Shown: positions 30,401-36,596 of the stretch, piece after piece
Position numbering within the stretch: the first letter of the stretch is position 1
How the letters are laid out: every line of letters begins with the position of its first letter
Source: Caldilineaceae bacterium
Lineage (GTDB): Bacteria; Chloroflexota; Anaerolineae; Caldilineales; Caldilineaceae
Direction: 5' to 3'
Assembly (NCBI GenBank): GCA_020845455.1
Contig: JADLFO010000199.1
Span: forward strand, 1-42,104
Length of the DNA stretch: 42,104 bases
Made by a program: the position numbers and the translations under genes
The notes under the pieces: generated by a model
The model's database searches: none
What the model saw: only the letters and a program-made list of their open reading frames with translations
What the model was told of the DNA's origin: nothing

Positions 30401-30937
30401 GCTGTAGGCCGTCTCCCAACTCACCGGCAGCAGTTCGTCCGTCCCGCGCGAGGTAAATTTGTACTTTGCCTGGTTCTCCGGCGTGAGCAGCGGGAAGCCG
30501 GCGTCGGCCCACTCCTGCCATCCCTTGCGCATCAACGGGCCTTTGAGCCGGTGCGGGCCGTAGATGCGGCGGTGAAAGGTCTGACCCTTTTTGCAGCCGC
30601 GCGGGTGCCAGTGCGCGGTGGCGCGGTTGCCGTAGAGGTCGCTGTAGCGCTCGACATCATAGTTGGTTTCACAGCGCAGGATGATGCCGTTGCGCACAAA
30701 GGCGCGCATGCGGCAGGCATGGGTGTCGTTGGGCGAGCAGACAAAGGTGAACGAAGAATCATAGGCATACTGGTCGCGATAGACCTGCTCCCACTCCCGC
30801 GTGGGGTAGACGTCCAAGGGGTTGTCGACGTTGACGGGCTGGAGCAGTTGGAATTCGAGCGGCGCGCCCATCAGCGCAAGGCTGAGCGCCGCACCGCCGG
30901 ACAGTTTGAGAAAATCTCGTCGGGACACTCGGGTCAT
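27491..30937 (-). CDS. nxrA: NxrA-like molybdopterin catalytic subunit, Tat-exported
   Basis: 1148-residue type II DMSO reductase family catalytic subunit, the length of periplasmic NxrA. A Tat signal (VSRRDFLK, hydrophobic run to about residue 24) directs it to the periplasm. The first Fe-S cluster motif reads C67-x3-D71-x3-C75-x39-C115; aligned to NarG (His-Cys-Cys-Cys) this puts Cys for His and Asp for the first Cys. The predicted molybdenum ligand is Asp275 in TWHGDQAPGHPF. SPNDTHAC and the APGHPF block resemble Nitrospira and anammox NxrA rather than membrane-bound NarG. The start is ATG, with GGAG about eight bases upstream. It is closely followed by two small genes, then the B subunit. 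Direction of catalysis is undetermined. Confidence 0.9.
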   Translation of the reverse strand: MTRVSRRDFLKLSGGAALSLALMGAPLEFQLLQPVNVDNPLDVYPTREWEQVYRDQYAYDSSFTFVCSPNDTHACRMRAFVRNGIILRCETNYDVERYSDLYGNRATAHWHPRGCKKGQTFHRRIYGPHRLKGPLMRKGWQEWADAGFPLLTPENQAKYKFTSRGTDELLPVSWETAYSYIAKGMVAIAQRYSTQEGVDLLRQQGYPEEMIEAMGGAGTRTFKCRGGMGLLGVIGKYGMYRFANTLTLLDAQLRGVGPDAALGGRTWSNYTWHGDQAPGHPFVTGLQASDEDFNDLRNSRLHIQCGKNLVENKMAESHFFVECMERGAKIVTITPEYSPPATKSDYWIPIRPATDTALFLGITRWLMDNQRYDAEFVKRFTDFPLLVRLDTLKRLSAADVFPGYQPALDPNGVSFTLHGLTAEQYDRLGDYVVRDAARGDLAAVTREDVGDLLTAKGIDPELDWRGEVTLADGSTVEVMTLWAMHVEHLQDYDLDTVAEITNAPRHLIEQLAEDIATLEPVALHIGEGINHWFHATLANRAQFLPLMLTGNIGRPGAGCYTWAGNYKSALFQGSAQTGPGFKGWVAEDPFEPNLDEAAPGRDIHAHAYTKDEEPAYWNHSERPLIVETPKYGRKVFTGHTHMPTPTKVQFVTNVNLLNNAKHHYEMIKNVNPNVELIITMDIEMTATVEYADFALAANSWAEFETYEITASCSNPFLQMWKGGIPPLYDTRDDSRILAEVAAAIGDEIGDPRFRDYWKFLLEGRPEVYIQRLLDSSLTTSGYRFTDIAEGKYGEPGAALMLFRTYPRIPFWEQINESAPFYTDTGRLNSYCDIPEAIEYGENIISHREGPEATPYLPNVIVSRSRFVRPDDYGIPLDAMGWEERTVRNVAMAWDEVRQSKNPLWEQGFHFYCMTPKTRHRVHSSWSTVDWTIILDSNFGDPYRTDKRLPGPGDHQLHMNPQAAKDLGIEDGDYVYVDANPADRPYVGWQPDDPFYKVARLMLRVKYNPAYPYNIVMLKHGPFMATEKSVKAHETRPDGLPKSEGTGYMANLRYGSQQSVTRDWSMPMHQTDTLFHKQKTGMQFIFGGEADNHALNTVPKETLVRVAKAEDGGLDGKGPWEPTKTGFTPGHEGEFMFRYLAGDTVEVSG

Positions 30938-30941
30938 GGGA

Positions 30942-31319
30942 TCATCTCCGTGTGGGCAGTGATTGGATCGCCGCCATGAGGTCAGCCGTTCGGGTTCCTA
31001 CTCGCCGGCTGCTGATGATGCGAAGATCGACGGCGTTGAGATCGGCGCGCAGGATGGGCAGATCGGGATAGGCGGCGAGCAGCGGGCAGAGGTCAAGATG
31101 GGCCTCCCCACTGCCGGTCAGGACCAGCACAAGGTCGGGCATCTGGAGGGGCAGCAACGCCAGCGCGTCGTCCAGGGTCGCGGCCGCGCCCACCACCTGG
31201 ACGGCGCGCGTGTGCCCCAAGAGTTGGGCAATCGCTTCGGCAAAGAGGGAATCGCCGACGATAAAGACCGTGTGTACCGGCTCGTCGCATATCGGTTTGT
31301 TGCGTACCGGTTCGTCCAT
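30942..31319 (-). CDS. Degenerate receiver-domain protein heading the Nxr-like operon
   Basis: 125 residues with an excellent ribosome site (AGGAGG six bases before ATG), four bases ahead of the nxrA-like gene. The fold pattern VHTVFIVGDSLFAEAIAQLL, VQVVGAAATLDDALALL, PDLVLVLTG resembles a NarL-type receiver. The acidic pair is reduced to a single Asp, the phosphoacceptor Asp is absent (VLTGSGE in its place), and there is no DNA-binding domain. It is therefore a pseudo-receiver that could bind another regulator or the NarX kinase below. The first 16 residues after Met are three 5-residue repeats (DEPVR, NKPIC, DEPVH) made by a 15-base tandem repeat. Confidence 0.7.
   Translation of the reverse strand: MDEPVRNKPICDEPVHTVFIVGDSLFAEAIAQLLGHTRAVQVVGAAATLDDALALLPLQMPDLVLVLTGSGEAHLDLCPLLAAYPDLPILRADLNAVDLRIISSRRVGTRTADLMAAIQSLPTRR
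31272..31316. repeat. Three 15-bp tandem units encoding an N-terminal pentapeptide repeat
   Basis: Read on the minus strand, GACGAACCGGTACGC, AACAAACCGATATGC and GACGAGCCGGTACAC follow one another directly after the start codon of the pseudo-receiver gene. They encode DEPVR-NKPIC-DEPVH. In-frame length keeps the gene open. Confidence 0.75.
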
Positions 31320-31348
31320 GCCACGCCTCCTGAATCATCCTGGCTTAG

Positions 31349-31397
31349 AGTGTAGCGGGACGATGCGGCGCGGGCCATCCGTCGCGTTTGGCACAAA
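31349..31397 (-). promoter_or_regulatory. Weak promoter and TTTG-N3-CAAA palindrome upstream of the Nxr-like operon
   Basis: Between the terminator of the NarX/NarL unit and the operon's first gene, the minus strand has TACACT (31354-31349) as a possible -10 with a poor -35 (TGGCCC, 17-base spacer). A palindrome TTTG-GCA-CAAA lies at 31387-31397, about 36 bases upstream of that -10, and could bind an activator. A weak -35 fits positive control. I see no clear NarL heptamer or FNR site. Confidence 0.35.
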
Positions 31398-31402
31398 GCA
31401 TG

Positions 31403-31430
31403 AAAAAAGAGCGATCTAGGCGATCGCTCT
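31403..31430 (-). terminator. Rho-independent terminator after the NarX/NarL-type genes
   Basis: Read on the minus strand, a perfect 9-base stem (AGAGCGATC with GATCGCTCT, arms 31422-31430 and 31408-31416) with a 5-base loop is followed by six T. It lies about 60 bases after the response regulator stop and separates the regulators from the Nxr-like operon. Confidence 0.85.
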
Positions 31431-31488
31431 ACGGCTCTAAGAACTAGTTCCTGCGGGGATGACCCGGCGCTGGGCCGGCGGGGCTGCG

Positions 31489-32163
31489 CTACATCAAGCC
31501 GCGGCGGCGCGCCTGGTCGACGGCGGCGCTGCGGTTGACTGCGTGCAGTTTGGCGAGGATATTGCGAATATGGCTCTTGACTGTGTGGACGCTGAGAAAG
31601 AGCCGGTCGGCGATGTCGCGATCCGATGCGCCGGTGGCAACCAGCGCCAAGACCTCACGCTCGCGGCTCGTCAACTCGTCGCCGGGGGATGGCGCGTCGG
31701 CGCGCTGGGCCGGCGCATCGCGGCGCGCGGCCAGGCGCGCAAACTCGTCGAGCAGCCGGGCCGCCAGTTTGGGGGGCAGCACCGCCTCTCCGGCCAGCGC
31801 GGCGCGCACGCCGCGCAGAAATTCGGCGGCATTGCTGTTTTTGAGCAGATAGCCGTTGGCCCCGGCCTTGATCGCCTCGAAGAGCTTTTCATCCTCGTCG
31901 TGGACGGTGAGCATCACGATGCGCACATCGGACGTGTCGGGGGTGGTGCGGATCAGGCGCGCCGCCTCCAGCCCATCGCAGACCGGCATCGAAATGTCCA
32001 TCACGACCAGGGCCGGGCGCAGCTCGCGCGCCAAGGTCAGCGCCTCAAAGCCGTCGCCCGCCTGGCCCACAACCTGCAGGTCGGGCTGCCCGTTGATCAG
32101 CTCGGCCAGGCCCGCGCGGAACAGTTCGTGGTCATCGGCCAACAACACACGCCGGCGGCTCAT
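31489..32163 (-). CDS. NarL/FixJ-type response regulator
   Basis: 224 residues. The receiver domain has the acidic pair D10-D11, the phosphoacceptor Asp56 (VVMDISMP), Thr86 and Lys108, all intact. A C-terminal LuxR-type helix-turn-helix has LTSREREVLALVATGASDRDIA and SVHTVKSHIRNILAKL. It is the classical partner of a NarX-type kinase and is encoded right after one. The start at 32163 is the ATG giving the normal receiver N terminus; the longer open frame is a shadow of the kinase gene. Control of the neighbouring Nxr-like operon is likely from position and from known NarX/NarL biology, but it is not shown by a recognisable operator. Confidence 0.93.
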   Translation of the reverse strand: MSRRRVLLADDHELFRAGLAELINGQPDLQVVGQAGDGFEALTLARELRPALVVMDISMPVCDGLEAARLIRTTPDTSDVRIVMLTVHDEDEKLFEAIKAGANGYLLKNSNAAEFLRGVRAALAGEAVLPPKLAARLLDEFARLAARRDAPAQRADAPSPGDELTSREREVLALVATGASDRDIADRLFLSVHTVKSHIRNILAKLHAVNRSAAVDQARRRGLM

Positions 32164-32172
32164 GGCGCGTCT

Positions 32173-32220
32173 ATCATACGGTTCATCATACGGTTCATCA
32201 TGCGATTTATTATGCGCCGG
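32173..32220. repeat. 12-bp tandem repeat, four units, between kinase and regulator genes
   Basis: ATCATACGGTTC is repeated perfectly at 32173-32184 and 32185-32196, then degenerates to ATCATGCGATTT (32197-32208) and ATTATGCGCCGG (32209-32220). It fills the gap between the two regulator genes and includes the kinase stop codon. On the minus strand the units read GAACCGTATGAT. Confidence 0.8.
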
Positions 32221-34117
32221 CCCCCTGCGCGAAGCTGACCACCACGCGCGTCCCTTGGCCCGGCTGAGAATGGACGGCCAAACTGCCGCCGCTCCGCTCG
32301 GCGCGCGCCCGCATGATCGCCAGCCCCAGGTGGGCGCTGTCGTCCACCGCGGCCGGGTCAAAGCCGCAGCCGTCGTCCTCGACCGTAAAACGCGCGCGCC
32401 CGCCGACGCGCGCGGCGCACACTGTAGCGCACACCGTGGCGCGGCCTGTCCCGGCGTGCCGCCAGACATTGGCGAGCGCCTCGCGCACGATGTGGATCAC
32501 CTGCTGCTGGGCGATGGCGGGCAGCGCCAGGGCCGTCTCGTCGTCGATGCGCAGCGTCACAGACAGGCCGGTGGCGCGCATTTCGTCGACGCAGCCGGCC
32601 AGTTGAGCGGCCAGCGCGCCCGCCTCCGGCGTGGGGGTGCGCAGCCCGGTCAATGCGCTGCGCACCTGATTGTAGGCTCTGGTGGTCGCCCCGCGCATCT
32701 GCGCCAGTTCGCGCCCGCCCTCTTCCATCGCGCCGGACGCCAGCATTTCCTCCATCCGGTCGATCTTGAAGTTCAGGAAACTGAGCGTTTGCGCCAGGTT
32801 ATCGTGTAGTTCTGCCGCCAGCCGTTCGCGCTCCTGCTGTGCGGCCGTCTGCTGCGCTTGGGTGCGCCGCGCCTCCACCAGCCGGGCGTTGACGATCGCG
32901 CCTGCCGCCGCATTGGCCAGCAGCGCCAGGGCCGACTGCTCTTCCGCCTCGAAGGTTGTATCCACCGGGCGCGCCACACAGAGCGCGCCCAAGATGACGC
33001 TCCCGGCACGCAGCGGGGTGGCCACGCATTGGCTGTCGGCCAGCCCGCGCAAAAAACCGCAGCTTGCGCAGGCCGCCTGGGCCACCACGGTCTTGCCCTG
33101 GCCGATCACCTGCCCGGCCAGGGGCGCGCCGACGGGCTGGCGCAGGGCAGGGTTGGCCTGCCCACGACCGCTGCCCGCCGCCAGGTGCAGCATGGCGTTC
33201 TCGTGATCCAGCAGACAGAGCGCGGCCGCTTCGCCGTCGAGCAGGGTGCGGGCGCGGTCTGTCGCCGACGTGAGCAGCCGGTCTAGCTCCAACTGAGCCG
33301 TCACCTCCTGGCTGAGTTCAAAGGCCACCGACAGCTCGCGCGTGCGCTGGCCGACCCGCTCTTCCAGGTGGCGGCGGCTGTTCAGCACTTCGACGCGCAT
33401 GGCCTCCAGCGCCTGGGCCAACTGGTTAAGCTCGGCGTCTGCCAAGGGAGGGATCGCCTGTTCCAGGTCGCCTGTGGCCATGCGCTGCGCCGCGGCGTCG
33501 AGTACGGCCAGGGGTGTGACCAAGCGCCGTTGTGTCAGACGATAGCCGGCGTAGAGCAGCCAGAGCGCCAGCGCCAAAAAAAGCGTCTGGACAGCCTGGA
33601 GTCGCCGCACCTTGGCCTGAGAGACCTGGGCCATGCGCGTGACCGCGGCGTCGAGCCGCTCCAGCAGTACGAGAGAAGCATCGGTCAAAGAAGTGTCGGT
33701 CAGAGAAGTATGAGGCGCACCCGTTGCCTGACGGTCAAGTTCCTGGATAAAGCGCTGCCAGACCTGCGCCGCCTCCGCCAGCCGTACCTGCGCCGCCGGA
33801 TCGGTCTGCGGCGCAAGCGACACGGGCCTGCCCGCCGGGTCAAGCGCCGTGCCGCCGGCGCGCAGGGCGTGCAGCGTCTGGACAAAGCGTTGGCGTGCAG
33901 CAGTCAGGGCTGCACCCTCGGGCACGGTGAGCGCCAGCCAGGTCATCTGCTGGGAGAGCATACGCTGCCGCCCGGCAAGATTGATCGAAAGGGCATCGGC
34001 GTGTTGGGCGTTGAGCGCGGCAAAGGTGATCGTCACCGACCCAACCACGAGCAGCAGAAAAGCGAGAAACAGCAGCCACAGACGGCTGCGCAGCGAGTAA
34101 CGCATGGTGAAGCCCAT
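32210..34117 (-). CDS. NarX-type sensor histidine kinase with PilJ/NarX sensor and cysteine-rich GAF domain
   Basis: About 635 residues from the ATG at 34117 (another ATG at 34105 is equally possible). A first membrane helix (12-35) is followed by a periplasmic sensor with the P-box-like SINLAGRQRMLSQQM near 45-58, which in NarX binds nitrate/nitrite. A second helix (about 185-205), HAMP (about 205-260), a GAF domain with a cysteine cluster (AACASCGF and a nearby Cys, about 345-365), a HisKA_3 box with phospho-His about 438 (LAAELHDNLAQT) and an HATPase domain follow. The cysteine cluster recalls the central cysteines of E. coli NarX. A 15-base triplication (TSLTD-TSLTD-ASLV) sits in the periplasmic part. 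It is encoded directly before its NarL-type partner. Confidence 0.9.
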   Translation of the reverse strand: MGFTMRYSLRSRLWLLFLAFLLLVVGSVTITFAALNAQHADALSINLAGRQRMLSQQMTWLALTVPEGAALTAARQRFVQTLHALRAGGTALDPAGRPVSLAPQTDPAAQVRLAEAAQVWQRFIQELDRQATGAPHTSLTDTSLTDASLVLLERLDAAVTRMAQVSQAKVRRLQAVQTLFLALALWLLYAGYRLTQRRLVTPLAVLDAAAQRMATGDLEQAIPPLADAELNQLAQALEAMRVEVLNSRRHLEERVGQRTRELSVAFELSQEVTAQLELDRLLTSATDRARTLLDGEAAALCLLDHENAMLHLAAGSGRGQANPALRQPVGAPLAGQVIGQGKTVVAQAACASCGFLRGLADSQCVATPLRAGSVILGALCVARPVDTTFEAEEQSALALLANAAAGAIVNARLVEARRTQAQQTAAQQERERLAAELHDNLAQTLSFLNFKIDRMEEMLASGAMEEGGRELAQMRGATTRAYNQVRSALTGLRTPTPEAGALAAQLAGCVDEMRATGLSVTLRIDDETALALPAIAQQQVIHIVREALANVWRHAGTGRATVCATVCAARVGGRARFTVEDDGCGFDPAAVDDSAHLGLAIMRARAERSGGSLAVHSQPGQGTRVVVSFAQGAGA

Positions 34118-34455
34118 CGAGGATCTCAGAAATCTTACCCAGCCGGCGGACACGGATGCTGCCATCCTATCACGGGCGGGCACATCTTGAAAAGCAGGTG
34201 TTGAAAAAACACGGCTCTGAGGAGGCCCGGTGGACTCTAGTTGACGCGCCGGCACGAACCCAGTAGGATGGGAAAGGCTGGTGATCTAGCTACCGGTGTG
34301 AGGACAATTATCCGCCCGTGTTGTTGATCCTGCTCGGCGTATACTATACGCTCCTGCTCGCCGTCGTCTATCTGCCGACCCATCTCTCCTTGGTCTGGCT
34401 TGGGCGCGGCATCTTCTCGCTATTGGTGGGAAAGTGACTTGGGACAGGAGGACAC
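34118..34455. other. Divergent region between NarX-type kinase and flavin oxidoreductase gene
   Basis: About 338 bases if the kinase starts at 34117. It contains the possible small membrane ORF listed separately and the near-palindrome GCGTATACTATACGC (about 34337-34351), whose TATACT could be a -10 for the downstream oxidoreductase without a good -35. An in-frame kinase extension up to a GTG at 34255 exists but is Pro/Arg-rich and unlikely to be translated. Confidence 0.4.
34318..34437 (+). CDS. Possible 39-residue small membrane protein
   Basis: A GTG-initiated frame encodes a strongly hydrophobic peptide, LLILLGVYYTLLLAVVYLP, then LVWLGRGIFSLLVGK and stop, 18 bases before the flavin oxidoreductase gene. 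It looks like one or two membrane helices with a basic end. A GAGGA stands 13 or so bases upstream, too far to be convincing. It may equally be the 3' relic of a longer membrane gene, since the frame is open only back to about 34283. Confidence 0.3.
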   Translation: MLLILLGVYYTLLLAVVYLPTHLSLVWLGRGIFSLLVGK

Positions 34456-35295
34456 ATGTCTGCGTTGAAATTCGGTTTAGCCTTGCCCTATGGCGGCGCA
34501 CGGATGGTCGCGCAGCTGGCCCAACTGGCCGAACAAGCCGGTTGGGACGGCTGTTTCTTGGGAGATGCCATCTGGTGCGAAGACCCGATGATTGCCTTGG
34601 CGGCGGCGGCCATGACCACCCGGCGCATCCGTCTGGGGACGATGGTCATCCCCGCGCCGCTGCGCCGCCCGTGGAAGCTGGCTAGCGAGTCGCTTGCGCT
34701 CGACCGGCTGTCCGATGGCCGCCTGATCCTGGGGTTGGGCACGGGTGCGGTCTGGATGGGTTGGCAAGGCTTTCCTGACGAGGTGACCGACACCAAGGCG
34801 CGCGCCGAGCTTCTGGATGAAAGCATCGATATTCTGACCTTGCTCTACCAGCGCAAACCGTTCGACTACACGGGCCGGCATTATCATCTCAAGCTGACAT
34901 TGCTGGACGAGCAGCACTATCCCCCCCAACCGGTGCAGCAGCCGCGCATCCCGCTGTGGGTGGTGGGCGTCTGGCCGCGCATGAAATCGATGCAGCGTGT
35001 GCTGAAATGCGATGGGCTGCTGGCGGAAAAGATGAACCCAGACGGGAAGGCGGAGGAAGTCACACCGGCGGACATCCGCGCCATGAAGGCCTATGTCGAT
35101 GCGAATCGTACCCTCACCACCCCCTTTGACATTGTGGTGGGGGGAACAACAGCCGGCTTGGCGCACGCGCAGATCCAGGAGAAGCTCCTGGCGTGGCAGG
35201 AGGTGGGCGTCACCTGGTGGGTTGAGGGGTTGTGGAGTGAATCAGAACAGGAAGCCACGGCGCGCATCCGCCGCGGCCCACCTCAACTGGGTTAA
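34456..35295 (+). CDS. LLM-class (luciferase-like) flavin-dependent oxidoreductase
   Basis: 279-residue TIM-barrel oxidoreductase of the bacterial luciferase / F420-dependent family. Family blocks are KFGLALPYGGARMVAQLAQ, EQAGWDGCFLGD, TTRRIRLGTMVIPAPLRRPWKLA and LSDGRLILGLGTG. The cofactor (FMN or F420) and the substrate cannot be determined. The ribosome site is strong (AGGAGG five bases before ATG). It is followed 16 bases after its stop by a decayed ORF with its own ribosome site, so it may once have headed a two-gene unit. Confidence 0.9.
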   Translation: MSALKFGLALPYGGARMVAQLAQLAEQAGWDGCFLGDAIWCEDPMIALAAAAMTTRRIRLGTMVIPAPLRRPWKLASESLALDRLSDGRLILGLGTGAVWMGWQGFPDEVTDTKARAELLDESIDILTLLYQRKPFDYTGRHYHLKLTLLDEQHYPPQPVQQPRIPLWVVGVWPRMKSMQRVLKCDGLLAEKMNPDGKAEEVTPADIRAMKAYVDANRTLTTPFDIVVGGTTAGLAHAQIQEKLLAWQEVGVTWWVEGLWSESEQEATARIRRGPPQLG

Positions 35296-35311
35296 TGGGC
35301 AAGGAGAAACC

Positions 35312-35674
35312 ATGGCTGCTTCCATAAACGGCCGGGCTTTGGCGTGCAAGAGAGTTGGTGCGCCAATCTCGCATCCAACGCGGGGCCGGTTGACCTTCAG
35401 GCGCATCAGGCGGCGCTGGCCGCCCAGGGCATTGTCGTGCGCGCCAGCCAGTATGCACGCCCCCCCCGGCGATGCGTACTATGCCCCTTCGGTCATCGCC
35501 TCGCTCGAGCGTGTTGGGCCGATACTCGACGCCGTGGAACAGGCCACGCTGCAGCCCACAAGCTGGCAGGGGCGCGGCCCGCTGCCGACCCATGCCGATG
35601 GGCTGCGCCAGGTGCAGGTGGTGCAGGCGATCATCGAGTCGGCGCGCACAGGCCACCCGGTGACGCTACCATGA
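35312..35674 (+). pseudogene. Remnant of a Gfo/Idh/MocA-like oxidoreductase (3' part), frameshifted
   Basis: An open frame of 120 codons begins at an ATG with AAGGAG five bases upstream, but its first 45 or so residues are Arg/Pro-rich nonsense. The last 60 residues (PSVIASLERVGPIL, then HADGLRQVQVVQAIIESARTG) look like the C terminus of Gfo/Idh/MocA sugar dehydrogenases. Upstream, the sensible-looking peptide (ESWCANLASNAGPVDLQAHQ) lies in a second frame that joins the first at a run of eight C (35460-35467). A frameshift in the C run plus loss of most of the gene explains this. A sequencing indel could account for the shift but not for the missing N-terminal domain. The 3' end overlaps the convergent DUF6807 gene. 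Confidence 0.6.
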
Positions 35675-36488
35675 GGTTCAATTCCTCGACCGTGCAATGC
35701 CCATCATAGGCGATCAGTTGGGCCGACCAGGTCAGGGCATGGCCGGGCGCAAGCTCAACGGCGCGCCGGCGGGCCGGGTTGTAGACCTGCACCCCGTAGC
35801 CGCGTGTAAACCAAGGGCATGGTTCGCTGCCGGGCAGCGGCGCAAAGACCAGGCCGGCCACGCCCTCCCCAACGGCGTGCCCTTCGACGTTGATCCAAGG
35901 CGACTGTTTGTCAAAAGTACCGGCTTCGCCGGTATCGCCCCAAGCGTTGCGGATCCGGCCGCCATGCACGGCTTCCCAGTGGGGAGGCACACGCAGCCCG
36001 ATTCCGGCTTCCTTGGTCTGGCCCAGACGCACCATCTGGGTAGGATGCGAGAAGGTGGATTGCCAGGTAACGACCGTAGCCGTCTCCCCGGCGCAAAAGG
36101 CCACGGTGCGCGCCTCATGCAAGAGTTCGTCGCCGTCCACGGTGAGCCAGCGGACGTCATGCGCAAAACGCACCCCATCGGCCGATAGCACCGGCTGAAG
36201 CTGCTGCAGGGTGGGGATACTTTGCTGGCGGTGGCCTGGTCTCCCGTGCGAGCCTGCATTCCACAGGTCATAGCCGTTTACCTCCAGCCCGACCCACAGG
36301 CCCTGATGGTGTGGGTGGTCGGGCGGAGCCTCTTGCAGCACCAGCATCCCCGCCGGGGAGTAAAGTGGAAATACATAGGCGCGCAGTGGATTGGCGGAGT
36401 AGCCGCCCAACAGCCGGTCGCCATATTTGGTCCACCAGCGCGCATTGTCATAGAAGGCTGTGTAGGTCAAGGAGCGTATGGGGTCCAT
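35631..36488 (-). CDS. PmoA-family (DUF6807) protein
   Basis: 285 residues from ATG 36488. The pattern PLRAYVFPLYSPAGMLVLQEAPPDHPHHQGLWVGLEVNG matches DUF6807, annotated as methane oxygenase PmoA by name only; members occur in sugar utilisation clusters and are likely carbohydrate-related beta-sandwich proteins. The histidine-rich DHPHHQG may be an active site. No signal peptide is seen. A GTG at 36584 would lengthen it by 32 residues, but a hairpin lies in that stretch, so I prefer 36488. It is the last gene of the sugar ABC transporter unit. Its 3' end overlaps the remnant of a Gfo/Idh gene by 44 bases. Confidence 0.75.
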   Translation of the reverse strand: MDPIRSLTYTAFYDNARWWTKYGDRLLGGYSANPLRAYVFPLYSPAGMLVLQEAPPDHPHHQGLWVGLEVNGYDLWNAGSHGRPGHRQQSIPTLQQLQPVLSADGVRFAHDVRWLTVDGDELLHEARTVAFCAGETATVVTWQSTFSHPTQMVRLGQTKEAGIGLRVPPHWEAVHGGRIRNAWGDTGEAGTFDKQSPWINVEGHAVGEGVAGLVFAPLPGSEPCPWFTRGYGVQVYNPARRRAVELAPGHALTWSAQLIAYDGHCTVEELNLMVASPGGLCAPTR

Positions 36489-36549
36489 TTCACGCACACA
36501 GCCGGCGGTTGAGCTGGACGAAGGGGGATGTGCCGTGCCGGACAAGGTA

Positions 36550-36567
36550 GCCGGCAAACTTGCCGGC
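36550..36567. terminator. GC-rich hairpin between ABC permease and DUF6807 genes
   Basis: GCCGGCAA-AC-TTGCCGGC forms an 8-base stem about 30 bases after the permease stop. There is no T run on the minus strand, so it may attenuate or protect mRNA rather than stop transcription fully. Confidence 0.45.
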
Positions 36568-36596
36568 TGCCCTACATTCGTCACACAACTGTATCA

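Noticed and set aside
34337-34351. Near-palindrome GCGTATACTATACGC as a regulator site
   Set aside because: It has one central mismatch pair and lies inside a possible small reading frame; there is no second copy in the window to support it as an operator.
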